From contig JBDRAL010000074.1 in the NCBI GenBank assembly GCA_039793685.1, positions 6,707 through 70,706 on the forward strand: a stretch of DNA of 64,000 bases, read 5' to 3'. Below are positions 51,006 through 58,868 of the stretch, one piece after another. How positions within the stretch are numbered: the first letter of the stretch is position 1; every line of letters starts with the position of its first letter. Both the position numbers and the translations under genes were made by a program. A model generated the notes under the pieces. That model saw only the letters and a list, made by a program, of their open reading frames with translations, searched no databases and was not told where the DNA came from. This stretch comes from JAAFHI01 sp039793685. GTDB taxonomy: Bacteria > Acidobacteriota > Blastocatellia > Chloracidobacteriales > Chloracidobacteriaceae.

Positions 51006-51533
51006 GTGAACGAACTCCGTGAACTGATTCGCGAGATTCCGGATTTTCCCAAACCCGGCATTCTTTTCTACGACATCACGACCCTGCTCAAGGACCCGCG
51101 GGGCCTGAAAATGACCATCAACCGGATGAGCGAGGGCTTTACCGGCCACGCGCACAAGATTGACGTGGTGATCGGCGTCGAGGCGCGCGGCTTTATTTTC
51201 GCCCCGGCGCTCGCCTACCACATCGGCGCGGGTTTCGTGCCGGTCCGCAAGCCGAAAAAGCTGCCCGCCGCGACCGAGCGCGTCAGCTATGACCTCGAAT
51301 ACGGCAGCGACACGCTCGAAATTCACAAGGACGCCATCCAGCCGGGCCAGCGCGTACTCATCGCCGACGACCTGCTCGCCACCGGCGGGACGGCGGCGGC
51401 GGTCGTGAAGCTGGTCGAACAGCTCGGCGGCGAAGTCGCCGGCCTGACGTTTCTGGTCGAACTCGACTTTCTGAACGGCCGCGAGAAACTCGCGGGCTAT
51501 AACATTCAGTCGCTTTTGCGCTACGATTCGTGA
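51006..51533 (+). CDS. apt: Adenine phosphoribosyltransferase
   Basis: The 175-residue enzyme salvages adenine with PRPP to AMP. The N-terminus NELRELIREIPDFPKPGILF is typical. Substrate loops are VEARGFIFAPALAY and FVPVRKPKKLPA, and the PRPP motif is VLIADDLLATGGTAAA near residue 118. The start codon is GTG at 51006, with GAGG 9 bp upstream. It follows acyP. The stop lies 16 bp before tRNA-Arg. Confidence 0.96.
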   Translation: MNELRELIREIPDFPKPGILFYDITTLLKDPRGLKMTINRMSEGFTGHAHKIDVVIGVEARGFIFAPALAYHIGAGFVPVRKPKKLPAATERVSYDLEYGSDTLEIHKDAIQPGQRVLIADDLLATGGTAAAVVKLVEQLGGEVAGLTFLVELDFLNGREKLAGYNIQSLLRYDS

Positions 51534-51549
51534 GCCGTCAGGCTCGCCC

Positions 51550-51625
51550 GCTCGCGTAGCTCAGTGGATAGAGCAACCGCCTCCTAAGCGGTAGGTCGCA
51601 GGTCCGATTCCTGCCGCGAGCACCA
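51550..51625 (+). tRNA. tRNA-Arg (anticodon CCT)
   Basis: Acceptor GCTCGCG pairs with CGCGAGC. The D-arm is GCTCAGTGGATAGAGC. The anticodon stem ACCGC/GCGGT has loop CTCCTAA (CCT at 51583-51585), and the T-arm is GCAGGTCCGATTCCTGC. CCA is encoded. A strong terminator follows directly. Confidence 0.98.
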
Positions 51626-51630
51626 TGTTC

Positions 51631-51679
51631 AAAACGTCAACGCCGGGCGCTTCGAATGAAGTCCCGGCGTTGATGTTTT
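51631..51679 (+). terminator. Rho-independent terminator after tRNA-Arg
   Basis: A stem of about 17 bp (AAAACGTCAACGCCGGG with CCCGGCGTTGATGTTTT, one G-T pair) with a loop of about 15 bases; the right arm ends in TTTT. Confidence 0.85.
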
Positions 51680-51705
51680 CTGGAAACCGTTGAATTGAAA
51701 GACGT

Positions 51706-52422
51706 TCAGGCTTCAGGCGAATTCGTCATCTCCAGTCGGGTGACGCGCGATTCCAGAATTGCGATTCGGTTAAGGGCGTCCGACGCGTCGGTTTGCGCCT
51801 GCGAAATGCTCGGTTTTGTGCCTCTCAGATCGCGATGTGTTTCGAGAACCGCCTGAAATGTCCGGTCGATTTCACCCTGCAAGACATCCCGGGTTTGGTA
51901 GAGGTCCTTTTTGAGCGAATGAACCGCCTGTCGGGTTTCGCCGAGGTCCACTCGGACACCCTCGACTTTCCGGTCAACCTGATCAATTCGCGCCCCAAGC
52001 GATTCCCGCGTTTCTACGAGTTGCGATTCGAGCGCCAGTCGGGTCGAACGCAAATCCGCGCCAAACCCGGTCCGAACGTTTTCAATATCGGCCCGAACCG
52101 CCTGAAATTCTCCGGTGAACTCGTTCCGAAGATCCGAAACATCGCCCTTAAGTTCGGTACGGACATTTTCGATCTCGCCCTTGAGTTCAGTGCGGACGTT
52201 TTCAATGTCGCCCTTGAGTTCAGTGCGGACGTTTTCGATATCACCCTTGAGTTCGGTGCGGACGTTTTCGATATCACCCTTGAGTTCAGTCCGGACGATC
52301 TCGATGTCACTCTTGAGTTCGGTGCGAACCTCGTCAATTTTGCCGGTCAAATCCGTCCGTAGGCGGGTCTCCGTCCCTTCTAGGAGGGATTTGAAGGCTA
52401 CGAACATCTCGTCATTTGTCAT
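51706..52422 (-). CDS. Coiled-coil protein with 11-residue tandem repeats
   Basis: A 238-residue soluble, almost entirely helical protein. It begins MTNDEMFVAFKSLLEG. The central third consists of about six copies of the 11-residue unit IENVRTELKGD, a hendecad pattern that favours a straight or slightly right-handed coiled coil. It continues with more degenerate coil (LVETRESLGARIDQVDRKVEG) to a final IAILESRVTRLEM. There is no membrane segment. ATG 52422 has AAGGA about 11 bp upstream; earlier in-frame codons up to 52542 look non-native. Similar repeats occur in phage fibre or filament-like proteins. Function unknown. Confidence 0.75.
   Translation of the reverse strand: MTNDEMFVAFKSLLEGTETRLRTDLTGKIDEVRTELKSDIEIVRTELKGDIENVRTELKGDIENVRTELKGDIENVRTELKGEIENVRTELKGDVSDLRNEFTGEFQAVRADIENVRTGFGADLRSTRLALESQLVETRESLGARIDQVDRKVEGVRVDLGETRQAVHSLKKDLYQTRDVLQGEIDRTFQAVLETHRDLRGTKPSISQAQTDASDALNRIAILESRVTRLEMTNSPEA
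52145..52342. repeat. 33-bp tandem repeat, about six units, inside the coiled-coil gene
   Basis: Unit starts (CCCTTGAGTTC or close variants) fall at 52145, 52178, 52211, 52244, 52277 and 52310, exactly 33 bp apart. Each encodes one 11-residue unit. Near identity at DNA level points to recent expansion and likely copy-number variation. Confidence 0.92.
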
Positions 52423-52573
52423 CCTGCTGTACTTCCTTTCGTCGGAATCATTTTTTGAGTGTTCGGTACGCGAACTGTAGCCGACCGGTCCCGTGGAACC
52501 AAGCCGCGCCCAGTTCAATCCGAATGATTCCTGTACATGCAAACGCAGTGCCGAAACTTGGAGATGAAGCGAG

Positions 52574-53485
52574 TTATTCGACGTTGAGGGATGACTTCGC
52601 GAGGTCCGCGCAGGGTTCGAGGTGGATCGTGATGTTTTGAAGGTTGAAGGCCGCGCGGATGCGGTCCTCGATGCGTTCGCTCGTCGCGTGCGCCCGTCCG
52701 AGGTCGTTGTGGCAGACGGTGATGGTCATTTCAACGAAGCCATAGGCCCCCTGACCGCGCGTCCGCATCTCCTTCACTTCCTCCACATCGGGAAATTCAC
52801 GGACGGCGGCGATAAGTCGATCCACCTCGACCGAGGCCGTGTCCATCAGTTCGACGACGGCGTGCCTGACTACCCCGAACGCACCCCAGACGATGGCCCC
52901 AACCACCGCGACGGCGACGGCGGCATCCATCCACGCATAGCCGAGCTTGACGACAACAAGACCGGCCAGCACGCCGAGCGTGACGAATACGTCGCTCAGC
53001 GTGTGCTGCGCGTCGGCGATGAGAAACACGCTGTTGAGCTGTTTTCCCTTGTGGCGTTCGTACAGCACGACCGCGATGTTGATCAGAAACGTCCCGACCA
53101 TCACGGCGAGGGTGAGCGCCGAGACGTCAACTTTCGAGGTTTCGCCGTGCCAGAGCCGAATGACCGACTCGCGGCCGATTTCGTACGCGGTCAACAGCAT
53201 CATCGCGGTGATGCCGAACGCGCCGAGCTGTTCGACTTTCCCGTGACCGTACGGGTGGCGCGGATCGGGCGGTTTCGCGGCGAATCGAATCAGCCAGATA
53301 CCGACCACGTTGTTGGCCGCGTCGGTCAGCGAATGCGCGGCGTCGCTCAGGACGCTCAGCGAACCGGCCAGCCAACCGACAATCGCCTTGGCGACCACAA
53401 CAACGAGGTTGGCGATGAGCAGCCAGAACAAAACACTTCGTACCCTGGCGGAAACCTGGGATGGTTCGTGAGAATGCGTTTCCAT
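52574..53485 (-). CDS. Cation diffusion facilitator (Zn/Co/Fe-type) transporter
   Basis: A 303-residue membrane exporter. Six transmembrane helices span about 15-210. Metal-site motifs are SDAAHSLTDAANN in helix 2 and ADAQHTLSDVFV in helix 5, the H/D-x-x-x-D pairs of the CDF family. A His-containing loop, DPRHPYGHGKVE, lies between. The C-terminal cytoplasmic domain (about 220-300) has EVEEVKEMRTRGQG-like sequence (DVEEVKEMRTRGQGAYGF) and IRAAFNLQNITIHLEP. It exports divalent cations by proton antiport; metal choice cannot be read. It is divergent from mutL. Confidence 0.94.
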   Translation of the reverse strand: METHSHEPSQVSARVRSVLFWLLIANLVVVVAKAIVGWLAGSLSVLSDAAHSLTDAANNVVGIWLIRFAAKPPDPRHPYGHGKVEQLGAFGITAMMLLTAYEIGRESVIRLWHGETSKVDVSALTLAVMVGTFLINIAVVLYERHKGKQLNSVFLIADAQHTLSDVFVTLGVLAGLVVVKLGYAWMDAAVAVAVVGAIVWGAFGVVRHAVVELMDTASVEVDRLIAAVREFPDVEEVKEMRTRGQGAYGFVEMTITVCHNDLGRAHATSERIEDRIRAAFNLQNITIHLEPCADLAKSSLNVE

Positions 53486-53587
53486 AAGGTCACGTTACGT
53501 TTTTCGCCGGGCTGTGGCAATGTGCGGAGTTCGTGACCGAACCCGAATTCCGCTCCCGCGAACGGAGCGTTTCAAGGAACCCGTTCA

Positions 53588-55600
53588 ATGTCGAAGATTC
53601 GTCTCCTGCCGGACGTGGTCGCCAACCAGATCGCCGCCGGCGAAGTCGTGGAGCGGCCCGCGTCGGTCGCCAAGGAACTGCTCGAAAACGCGCTCGACGC
53701 GGGCGCGACCGCCGTCGAAGTTGAAATCGAGGGCGGCGGACGCTCGCTCCTTCGAATTCGCGACGACGGCGAAGGCATGTCGCGCGACGACGCCATGCTC
53801 GCTTTTGAACGCCACGCCACGAGCAAGATCAGCAGTGTTCAGGATTTGCAGTCCATCACGACGTTCGGATTTCGCGGCGAGGCGCTGGCGTCCATCGCGT
53901 CGGTGTCGCGGATTACCCTGCTCACCAAGCGCCACGACGAAGTGACCGGCACGGAACTCGAAATTCACGGCGGCAAAATTCAGAAAGTCCGCGACGCCGC
54001 GTTCCCTGGCGGGACCGAACTCACCCTGCGCGACCTGTTCTTCAACGTTCCCGCGCGACGCAAATTCCTCAAGTCCGACACGACCGAAAGTTTTCACGTC
54101 ACCAATCTCGTGACGCACTACGCGCTGGCCAATCACGAACGCAGTTTCATCCTCCGCAACAACGGCCGGGAAACGCTCAACGTCACGCCGACGGCCACGC
54201 CGCGCGACCGCGCCTACCAGTTGTTTAGCGACCGCCTGCTGCACGAGATGACCGAAGTCGGATTTTCACGGGCGGGCGTGTCGGGACACGGTTTCGTCTC
54301 GCATCCACACATCCAGCGGGCGTCGCGCGACGGGCACTACCTTTTCGTCAACGGGCGGTTCGTGAAGGACAAGCTGTTGAGCCGCGCCGTGACGAATGCC
54401 TACAAAAACCTCATGCCGCCGGGCTTTTTCCCAGCCGTGATGCTGTTCGTGGAGGTCGATCCGGAGGAAGTGGACGTCAACGTTCATCCGCAGAAAACCG
54501 AGGTGCGGTTTCGGTCGCCGCAGATCGTCCTCGATGTCGTAAGCAGCGGAATTCGCGAAGTGTTGGGTGAACGGAAACCCTTCGCGCCGTTTCCGAATCT
54601 CGGCGAACTTCCGCCCGAACCGCCGATGCCGGAAGCGACCGAGTTCATCGAGCCGACGCCGACGTTCGAGAAGTTCGAGACGTCCGGACCAGCCGAAGTC
54701 GCGCCTGTCTCGCGTCCTTCAAACCTCGCGCCGCTCAACCGAAACTTCAAGTCGGCGTTTGTTCATGACGCAAAAAACGAAGAACAACACGAACCGGCCC
54801 AGGCGCGTCATGAAGAACCGCGTCCGACCCAGCCCGCGCAGTTTTTCATTCGTGAAGAACTCGAAAACAGGCCCTCAATAATCCCTCCCGAGCCGCCTTC
54901 GAGCAAAGTCGTTTTTCAACGCGAACGACTGTCGGCGATTCTGCGCGAGCGTCCGCGCAGCCTGTGCGCGGGGTCGCATCGCAAGGCGCATTCGTTCGCC
55001 GTGGGTGAAGCGGAGATGGTTCGGCGCGACATTCGCGTACTGGGGCAGATGCACGACAGCTACGTCGTGGCGACCGACGCGCGCGGCCTCATCCTCATCG
55101 ACCAGCACGTCGCGCACGAACGGATTCTCTTTGAACAAAGGGTTCGGGCGCTGCTCGCGCGCGAGGTCGCGTCGCAGGGATTGCTCGTCCCCGAAACGAT
55201 TGACCTGACGCCCGCGCAGGCCGTGATTTTCGAACAGGTGCTGCCCGATCTCGAAGCGGCGGGCTTCGACTGCGCGCAGCTTTCCGGACGCACGGTGGCG
55301 ATTCGCGCCGTACCCGCCGATCTCGATCCGAAGGAAGCGCGGGCGCTGTTCACCGACCTGCTCGACACCCTCGAAGGCGAGCGCCGCAATCTCTCTCGCG
55401 AGTATTTTCTGCGCGAAATGGCCGCGAGCCTCGCCTGCCGCGCGGCCATCAAGATCAATATGAATCTCACGCCGGAAAAGATGGAATGGCTCATTGACGC
55501 GCTGCTCGAATGCGAGAATCCGACCAACTGTCCCCACGGACGCCCCGTCATTCTGCGCTTCGACATGCACGACATCGAGCGCGGGTTCAAACGAATCTGA
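53588..55600 (+). CDS. mutL: DNA mismatch repair protein MutL
   Basis: A 670-residue protein. The N-terminal GHKL ATPase has VVANQIAAGEVVERPASVAKE, RIRDDGEGMSRDDAML, TFGFRGEALASIASV and the family motif FFNVPARRKFLK. The transducer region follows (VDPEEVDVNVHPQKTEVRF), then a Pro/Glu-rich linker (about 345-440). The C-terminal dimerisation domain contains the endonuclease motif DQHVAHERILFEQ and a C-terminal CPHGRPVILRFD, as in MutL proteins with nicking activity, typical of bacteria lacking MutH. The ATG follows AAGGA by 10 bp. mutS is not in the window. Confidence 0.97.
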   Translation: MSKIRLLPDVVANQIAAGEVVERPASVAKELLENALDAGATAVEVEIEGGGRSLLRIRDDGEGMSRDDAMLAFERHATSKISSVQDLQSITTFGFRGEALASIASVSRITLLTKRHDEVTGTELEIHGGKIQKVRDAAFPGGTELTLRDLFFNVPARRKFLKSDTTESFHVTNLVTHYALANHERSFILRNNGRETLNVTPTATPRDRAYQLFSDRLLHEMTEVGFSRAGVSGHGFVSHPHIQRASRDGHYLFVNGRFVKDKLLSRAVTNAYKNLMPPGFFPAVMLFVEVDPEEVDVNVHPQKTEVRFRSPQIVLDVVSSGIREVLGERKPFAPFPNLGELPPEPPMPEATEFIEPTPTFEKFETSGPAEVAPVSRPSNLAPLNRNFKSAFVHDAKNEEQHEPAQARHEEPRPTQPAQFFIREELENRPSIIPPEPPSSKVVFQRERLSAILRERPRSLCAGSHRKAHSFAVGEAEMVRRDIRVLGQMHDSYVVATDARGLILIDQHVAHERILFEQRVRALLAREVASQGLLVPETIDLTPAQAVIFEQVLPDLEAAGFDCAQLSGRTVAIRAVPADLDPKEARALFTDLLDTLEGERRNLSREYFLREMAASLACRAAIKINMNLTPEKMEWLIDALLECENPTNCPHGRPVILRFDMHDIERGFKRI

Positions 55601-55617
55601 CGCGCGCCAAGGCGCGA

Positions 55618-55702
55618 GCAGTTAGTAGTTAGTAGTCAGCAGTTAGTGGCAAGTGACTTCGAACCGCTAACTACTAACTACTAACTACTAACCGCTAACT
55701 GC
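55618..55702. repeat. Paired heptamer arms, AGTTAGT / CTAACTA type
   Basis: The left arm (55618-55648) has AGTTAGT and AGTCAGC units. The right arm (55665-55702) has CTAACTA and CTAACCG units. It lies between convergent genes, and the TAG stop of 55695-56300 is inside the right arm. Confidence 0.88.
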
Positions 55703-56300
55703 TTCCCACCCCCCACGGATCGCGTCCGTGTCGTTCACGCAGCGCGCGGCGGATGTCCTCGGCGTTCGAAAAATCCACCAGAAACTTGAGCGGGTATTCC
55801 CAGAACGAGTGCGCCAGAATCGGGAAAAGCGATGCGGTGTGGGCGTTCCAGTAATCGAAGTGGACTTCAATCCGGCCGCCGTCGTCGAAGTTGAAATGCA
55901 GCGGGGCGACGTGCGGACCGTTTTCGGAAAAGTTATGGCGTTGCGGATGAAGCAGGCCATTGTAGCGTCCGCGCCACGTCCGGTTCAGGTCCGAAAAACC
56001 GGGATTGTCGCGAAGCGCCGCGACGAGCGCGTCCGTTCCATGACGCGGACGAAACTGCATCCCGTTAAAACCCATTTCCGCGTTGGCCTCATTGAATACG
56101 ACCATGTCCCACAGACCATGGAAACCGAGCGCGCAATGGAAGTTGAGCGCGTCGCCGCGACGGCGTCCGAACCATGAAAAATCGCGCGGCGTGATGCCCG
56201 CCCGCGCGAAGTCCTCCCGCGTCGAATGGTTCAATTCATCCCACGCGGGAAGTTCATCTTCGGGAATCGGCGTGCGGGTGCGTTCAAGCCAGCGGCGCAT
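55695..56300 (-). CDS. Hypothetical protein, about 200 residues
   Basis: A 201-residue soluble protein rich in His, Trp and Phe: WFGRRRGDALNFHCALGFHG, then DYWNAHTASLFPILAHSFWE. There are no transmembrane segments, signal peptide or known motif. The His-rich core suggests metal binding or a lipid-type barrel, which is speculation. The last residues (GVGSS) and the stop TAG run into a heptamer array. The start ATG at 56300 has no strong ribosome-binding site. I do not recognise the family. Confidence 0.65.
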   Translation of the reverse strand: MRRWLERTRTPIPEDELPAWDELNHSTREDFARAGITPRDFSWFGRRRGDALNFHCALGFHGLWDMVVFNEANAEMGFNGMQFRPRHGTDALVAALRDNPGFSDLNRTWRGRYNGLLHPQRHNFSENGPHVAPLHFNFDDGGRIEVHFDYWNAHTASLFPILAHSFWEYPLKFLVDFSNAEDIRRALRERHGRDPWGVGSS

Positions 56301-56321
56301 GGCGGGGGAAACAGCGGTAAT

Positions 56322-56418
56322 TGAGAATGCAGAATTGAGAATTGAGAATGGCCTGAGATTTCACCGCGACATTCGCCGCGTCTGAAAATTCTCAATTCTG
56401 CATTCTCAATTCTCAATT
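56322..56418. repeat. Paired heptamer arms, AATTGAG / CTCAATT type
   Basis: The left arm (56322-56349) and right arm (56389-56418) enclose a spacer ending TTCGCCGCGTCTGAAAATTC, nearly identical to the spacer end at 46118-46137. Two loci 10 kb apart thus share both unit family and spacer. Confidence 0.88.
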
Positions 56419-56423
56419 CCTTC

Positions 56424-56972
56424 TCAGGCTTTCTTCTTGGTCTTTTCCAGAAAGTACTTCCGGAACTTGACCACCTTCGGCGCGACGACGCCCATGCAGT
56501 AGGGCTGGTAGGGATTCCGCGCGAAGTAATCCTGGTGGTAATCCTCGGCCCGGTAGTAATTCCGCAACGGCTCGACTTCCGTCACGATCGGGTCGTCGTA
56601 GACCTTCTGCGCCGTCAGCGCGAGAATCACCGCCTCGGCGTCGGCCTTCTGCTCCGGCGTCATGTAGTAAATGCCCGAACGATACTGCGTACCGGCGTCC
56701 GCGCCCTGCCGGTTGAGCGTCGTCGGATCGTGAATGACGAAAAACACCTGCAACAGTTCGCGGAACGAAACTTCATCCGGGTCAAACGTGATTTGCACCA
56801 CCTCGGCGTACCCCGTGTCGCCGCCGCACACCTGCCGGTAGGTCGGGTTCGGCACGTCGCCGTTGGCATACCCCGACTCCACTTTCAGCACGCCGCGCAT
56901 TTCGAGATAAACCGCTTCGAGACACCAGAAACATCCGCCACCCAGCGTGGCGACTTCGGTTCGGTTGGACAT
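56424..56972 (-). CDS. msrA: Peptide-methionine (S)-S-oxide reductase
   Basis: The 182-residue enzyme repairs oxidised methionine in proteins using thioredoxin. The catalytic motif LGGGCFWCLEAVYLEM lies near residue 12. Other family motifs are VESGYANGDVPNPTYRQVCGGDTGYAEVVQ in pieces (GYANGDVPNPTY, GDTGYAEVVQITFDP), QYRSGIYYM and YYRAEDYHQDYFARN. The resolving Cys is likely in QPYCMGV near the C-terminus. The ATG follows GGAGG by 7 bp. No msrB is adjacent. Confidence 0.97.
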   Translation of the reverse strand: MSNRTEVATLGGGCFWCLEAVYLEMRGVLKVESGYANGDVPNPTYRQVCGGDTGYAEVVQITFDPDEVSFRELLQVFFVIHDPTTLNRQGADAGTQYRSGIYYMTPEQKADAEAVILALTAQKVYDDPIVTEVEPLRNYYRAEDYHQDYFARNPYQPYCMGVVAPKVVKFRKYFLEKTKKKA

Positions 56973-56989
56973 GGAAACTCCTCCGGAGA

Positions 56990-57152
56990 AGGTATCGGGT
57001 GTCGGGTTTCAGGCGGGAGCCAGTTATGAGTGATGAGTTATGAGTGATGAGTTTCTTGACCGGAAACTGGTCGAGACTGTCTCGTTCCGTCCGAACGAAA
57101 CCGCTTTTCACTCATAACTGGTTTTACCTGAAACCCGACACCCGATACCCGA
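56990..57152. repeat. Nested composite heptamer locus: GTGTCGG outer, TATGAGT inner
   Basis: Outer left GTATCGG/GTGTCGG units (56990-57013) pair with outer right CCCGACA/CCCGATA units (57130-57152). Inner left TATGAGT/GATGAGT units (57025-57054) pair with inner right ACTCATA (57110-57119). Confidence 0.85.
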
Positions 57153-57215
57153 CACCTCAGTATTCAACCACGAACATCCCGCCACCGCCCACGTTCATTC
57201 CCGGCGACGGGCATG

Positions 57216-57247
57216 AAAAAAGCGGACCGCGCCGGGTCCGCCTTTTT
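57216..57247. terminator. Rho-independent terminator downstream of nuoI, possibly bidirectional
   Basis: The stem GCGGACC/GGTCCGC with loop GCGCCG has AAAAAA on the left and CTTTTT on the right. On the minus strand it follows the nuoI stop by about 20 bp and ends in TTTTTT. Confidence 0.9.
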
Positions 57248-57266
57248 GAAAACGCTGTTGGAACGC

Positions 57267-57806
57267 TCAGTGCTTGCCGTAGCGGACGATCTCGCGGCCC
57301 TTTTCGAGCATTTCGCGGTCCCAGACCATCCCGGCCCGGCTGTAGGTGGCGAGTTCGAATTCCTGCGTGAGTTCGATGCAGTCGGTCGGGCAGGCTTCGA
57401 CGCACAGGTCGCAGAACATGCAGCGCGACGTGTCGTAGACATAGGTCGCGAGCACTTTCTTTTTCTTCTTCTTGCCGTCTTCCATCACTTCGCGGTTGGC
57501 CGCGCCGACGTTGATGCAGTTTTCCGGGCAGGCCAGCGCGCAGAGGTTGCACGCGATGCAGAGCGTGTCGCCGTTGGCCGGGTCGAGGTTCAGGCGCGGC
57601 GCGCCGCGAAACCGCTCGCTCACCCGCGGACGCTCCTCGGGATACAACTCGGTGTACGACCCGCGATTCGGGTCGCTGTAGTTACGCTTTTCGGTGAGAA
57701 CTTTGGCGGTGTACTTGAACGTCAGCGCGAATCCCTTCAACAGGTCGAGCATGAAGAAACGGGCGACCGTCTGTTTCCAGTTGCGTTGCGTACGGGTGGT
57801 GACCAT
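57267..57806 (-). CDS. nuoI: NADH-quinone oxidoreductase subunit I-like 2x[4Fe-4S] ferredoxin
   Basis: A 179-residue peripheral subunit of complex I that passes electrons between clusters toward quinone. The N-terminal amphipathic segment (MLDLLKGFALTFKYTAKVL) and ERFRGAPRL are NuoI-like. The two cluster motifs are CIACNLCALACP and CMFCDLCVEACP, with a Lys-rich insert (KKKKKK) between them. It stands alone, with its own terminator and divergent from the SYLF gene. A NuoI-like ferredoxin for another complex is the alternative. Confidence 0.88.
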   Translation of the reverse strand: MVTTRTQRNWKQTVARFFMLDLLKGFALTFKYTAKVLTEKRNYSDPNRGSYTELYPEERPRVSERFRGAPRLNLDPANGDTLCIACNLCALACPENCINVGAANREVMEDGKKKKKKVLATYVYDTSRCMFCDLCVEACPTDCIELTQEFELATYSRAGMVWDREMLEKGREIVRYGKH

Positions 57807-57998
57807 AACGTTGAAAATCCTGAAGAAATCCGACTTCGGTTTGAGAAGGAGGCGTTCGGACTATACGATGCGCCCCACTGGATGACAATTTTCATCTCCG
57901 TCGAGACGCCGGACCGAAATACATCGGCGAACTCGGCATGGAACTTGCGAATCGGAAAGTTCACTGTCTCAAATCACACACATTCAGGAGAATTTCCC

Positions 57999-58712
57999 AT
58001 GCGAAACCATATTCTTGCCGGACTTCTGGCCGGAACGCTCGGATTGTCCCTCGTTCCGGCCGCCGGTCCGCTGACGACGGAAGCCCAGGCTGCGGACAAA
58101 ATCGACCGGAAGGTCCAGGATCGACTCGACGCTTCCGCCAACGTATTGCAGGAAATCATGGGCGCGCCCGACAAGGGCATCCCGCGCGATCTGCTGCGAG
58201 ACTGCGCCGGCATCGTCATCATTCCCGGCGTCAAGAAGGGCGCGTTCATCCTTGGCGGCGAGTTCGGCCGGGGAATCATGGTTGTCCGTCAGCCGGACCG
58301 GAAATGGGGATCGCCCGGATTTCTCACCCTCGGCGGCGGCAGCGTCGGCTTCCAGATCGGCGGCCAGAGCACCGACATCGTTCTGCTCGTCATGAACCGC
58401 AAGGGCATCGAGAAGCTCGCCGAAAGCAAGTTCAAGCTCGGCGCGGACGCTTCCGTCGCCGCCGGCCCGGTCGGACGCACCGCCAAGGCCAACACCGACG
58501 GCAAGTTTCAGGCGCAGATTCTTTCCTACTCGCGGTCGCAGGGCGTGTTCGCCGGAATTTCGCTCGAAGGCGCGACCCTCACCGTTGACGACGACGCCAA
58601 CAAGGCCATCTACGGCCGCAAGGTCGCCCATACCGAAGTCGTCGAAGGCACGCTCCCCCGCCCGGCTCAGGCCAGCCGGTTGTACACGGTGCTGCGGCGC
58701 TACGCCGGATGA
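57999..58712 (+). CDS. Exported SYLF (YSC84-like) lipid-binding domain protein
   Basis: A 237-residue product with a signal peptide (about 1-31, ILAGLLAGTLGLSLVPAAG, cleavage near AQAAD). The SYLF/YSC84 domain follows: APDKGIPRDLLRDCAGIVII, GVKKGAFILGGEFGRGIM, GGGSVGFQIGGQSTDIVLLV, then a variable loop and YSRSQGVFAGISLEGATL. SYLF domains bind phospholipids and, in eukaryotes, actin; bacterial members are periplasmic with unknown role. ATG 57999 follows AGGAG by 8 bp. The stop is followed by a GGATGAA heptamer locus. Confidence 0.9.
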   Translation: MRNHILAGLLAGTLGLSLVPAAGPLTTEAQAADKIDRKVQDRLDASANVLQEIMGAPDKGIPRDLLRDCAGIVIIPGVKKGAFILGGEFGRGIMVVRQPDRKWGSPGFLTLGGGSVGFQIGGQSTDIVLLVMNRKGIEKLAESKFKLGADASVAAGPVGRTAKANTDGKFQAQILSYSRSQGVFAGISLEGATLTVDDDANKAIYGRKVAHTEVVEGTLPRPAQASRLYTVLRRYAG

Positions 58713-58717
58713 TTTCG

Positions 58718-58862
58718 GAAGGATGAAGGATGAAGGATGAAGGATGAAATTTGGGGGGCGGTGAGAGCGACCGGAGATTCGATGGAGTCTCCAGCCACTG
58801 GCAAGCGCCGTCGAAAACCGAATTTTGTCTTTTCATCCTTCATCCTTCATCCTTCATCCTTT
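58718..58862. repeat. Paired heptamer arms, GGATGAA / TTCATCC type
   Basis: The left arm (58719-58748) and right arm (58835-58861) have four units each, about 86 bp apart. The right arm ends 7 bp before the cysteine desulfurase start, leaving no room for a standard ribosome-binding site. Confidence 0.9.
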
Positions 58863-58868
58863 TTACGG

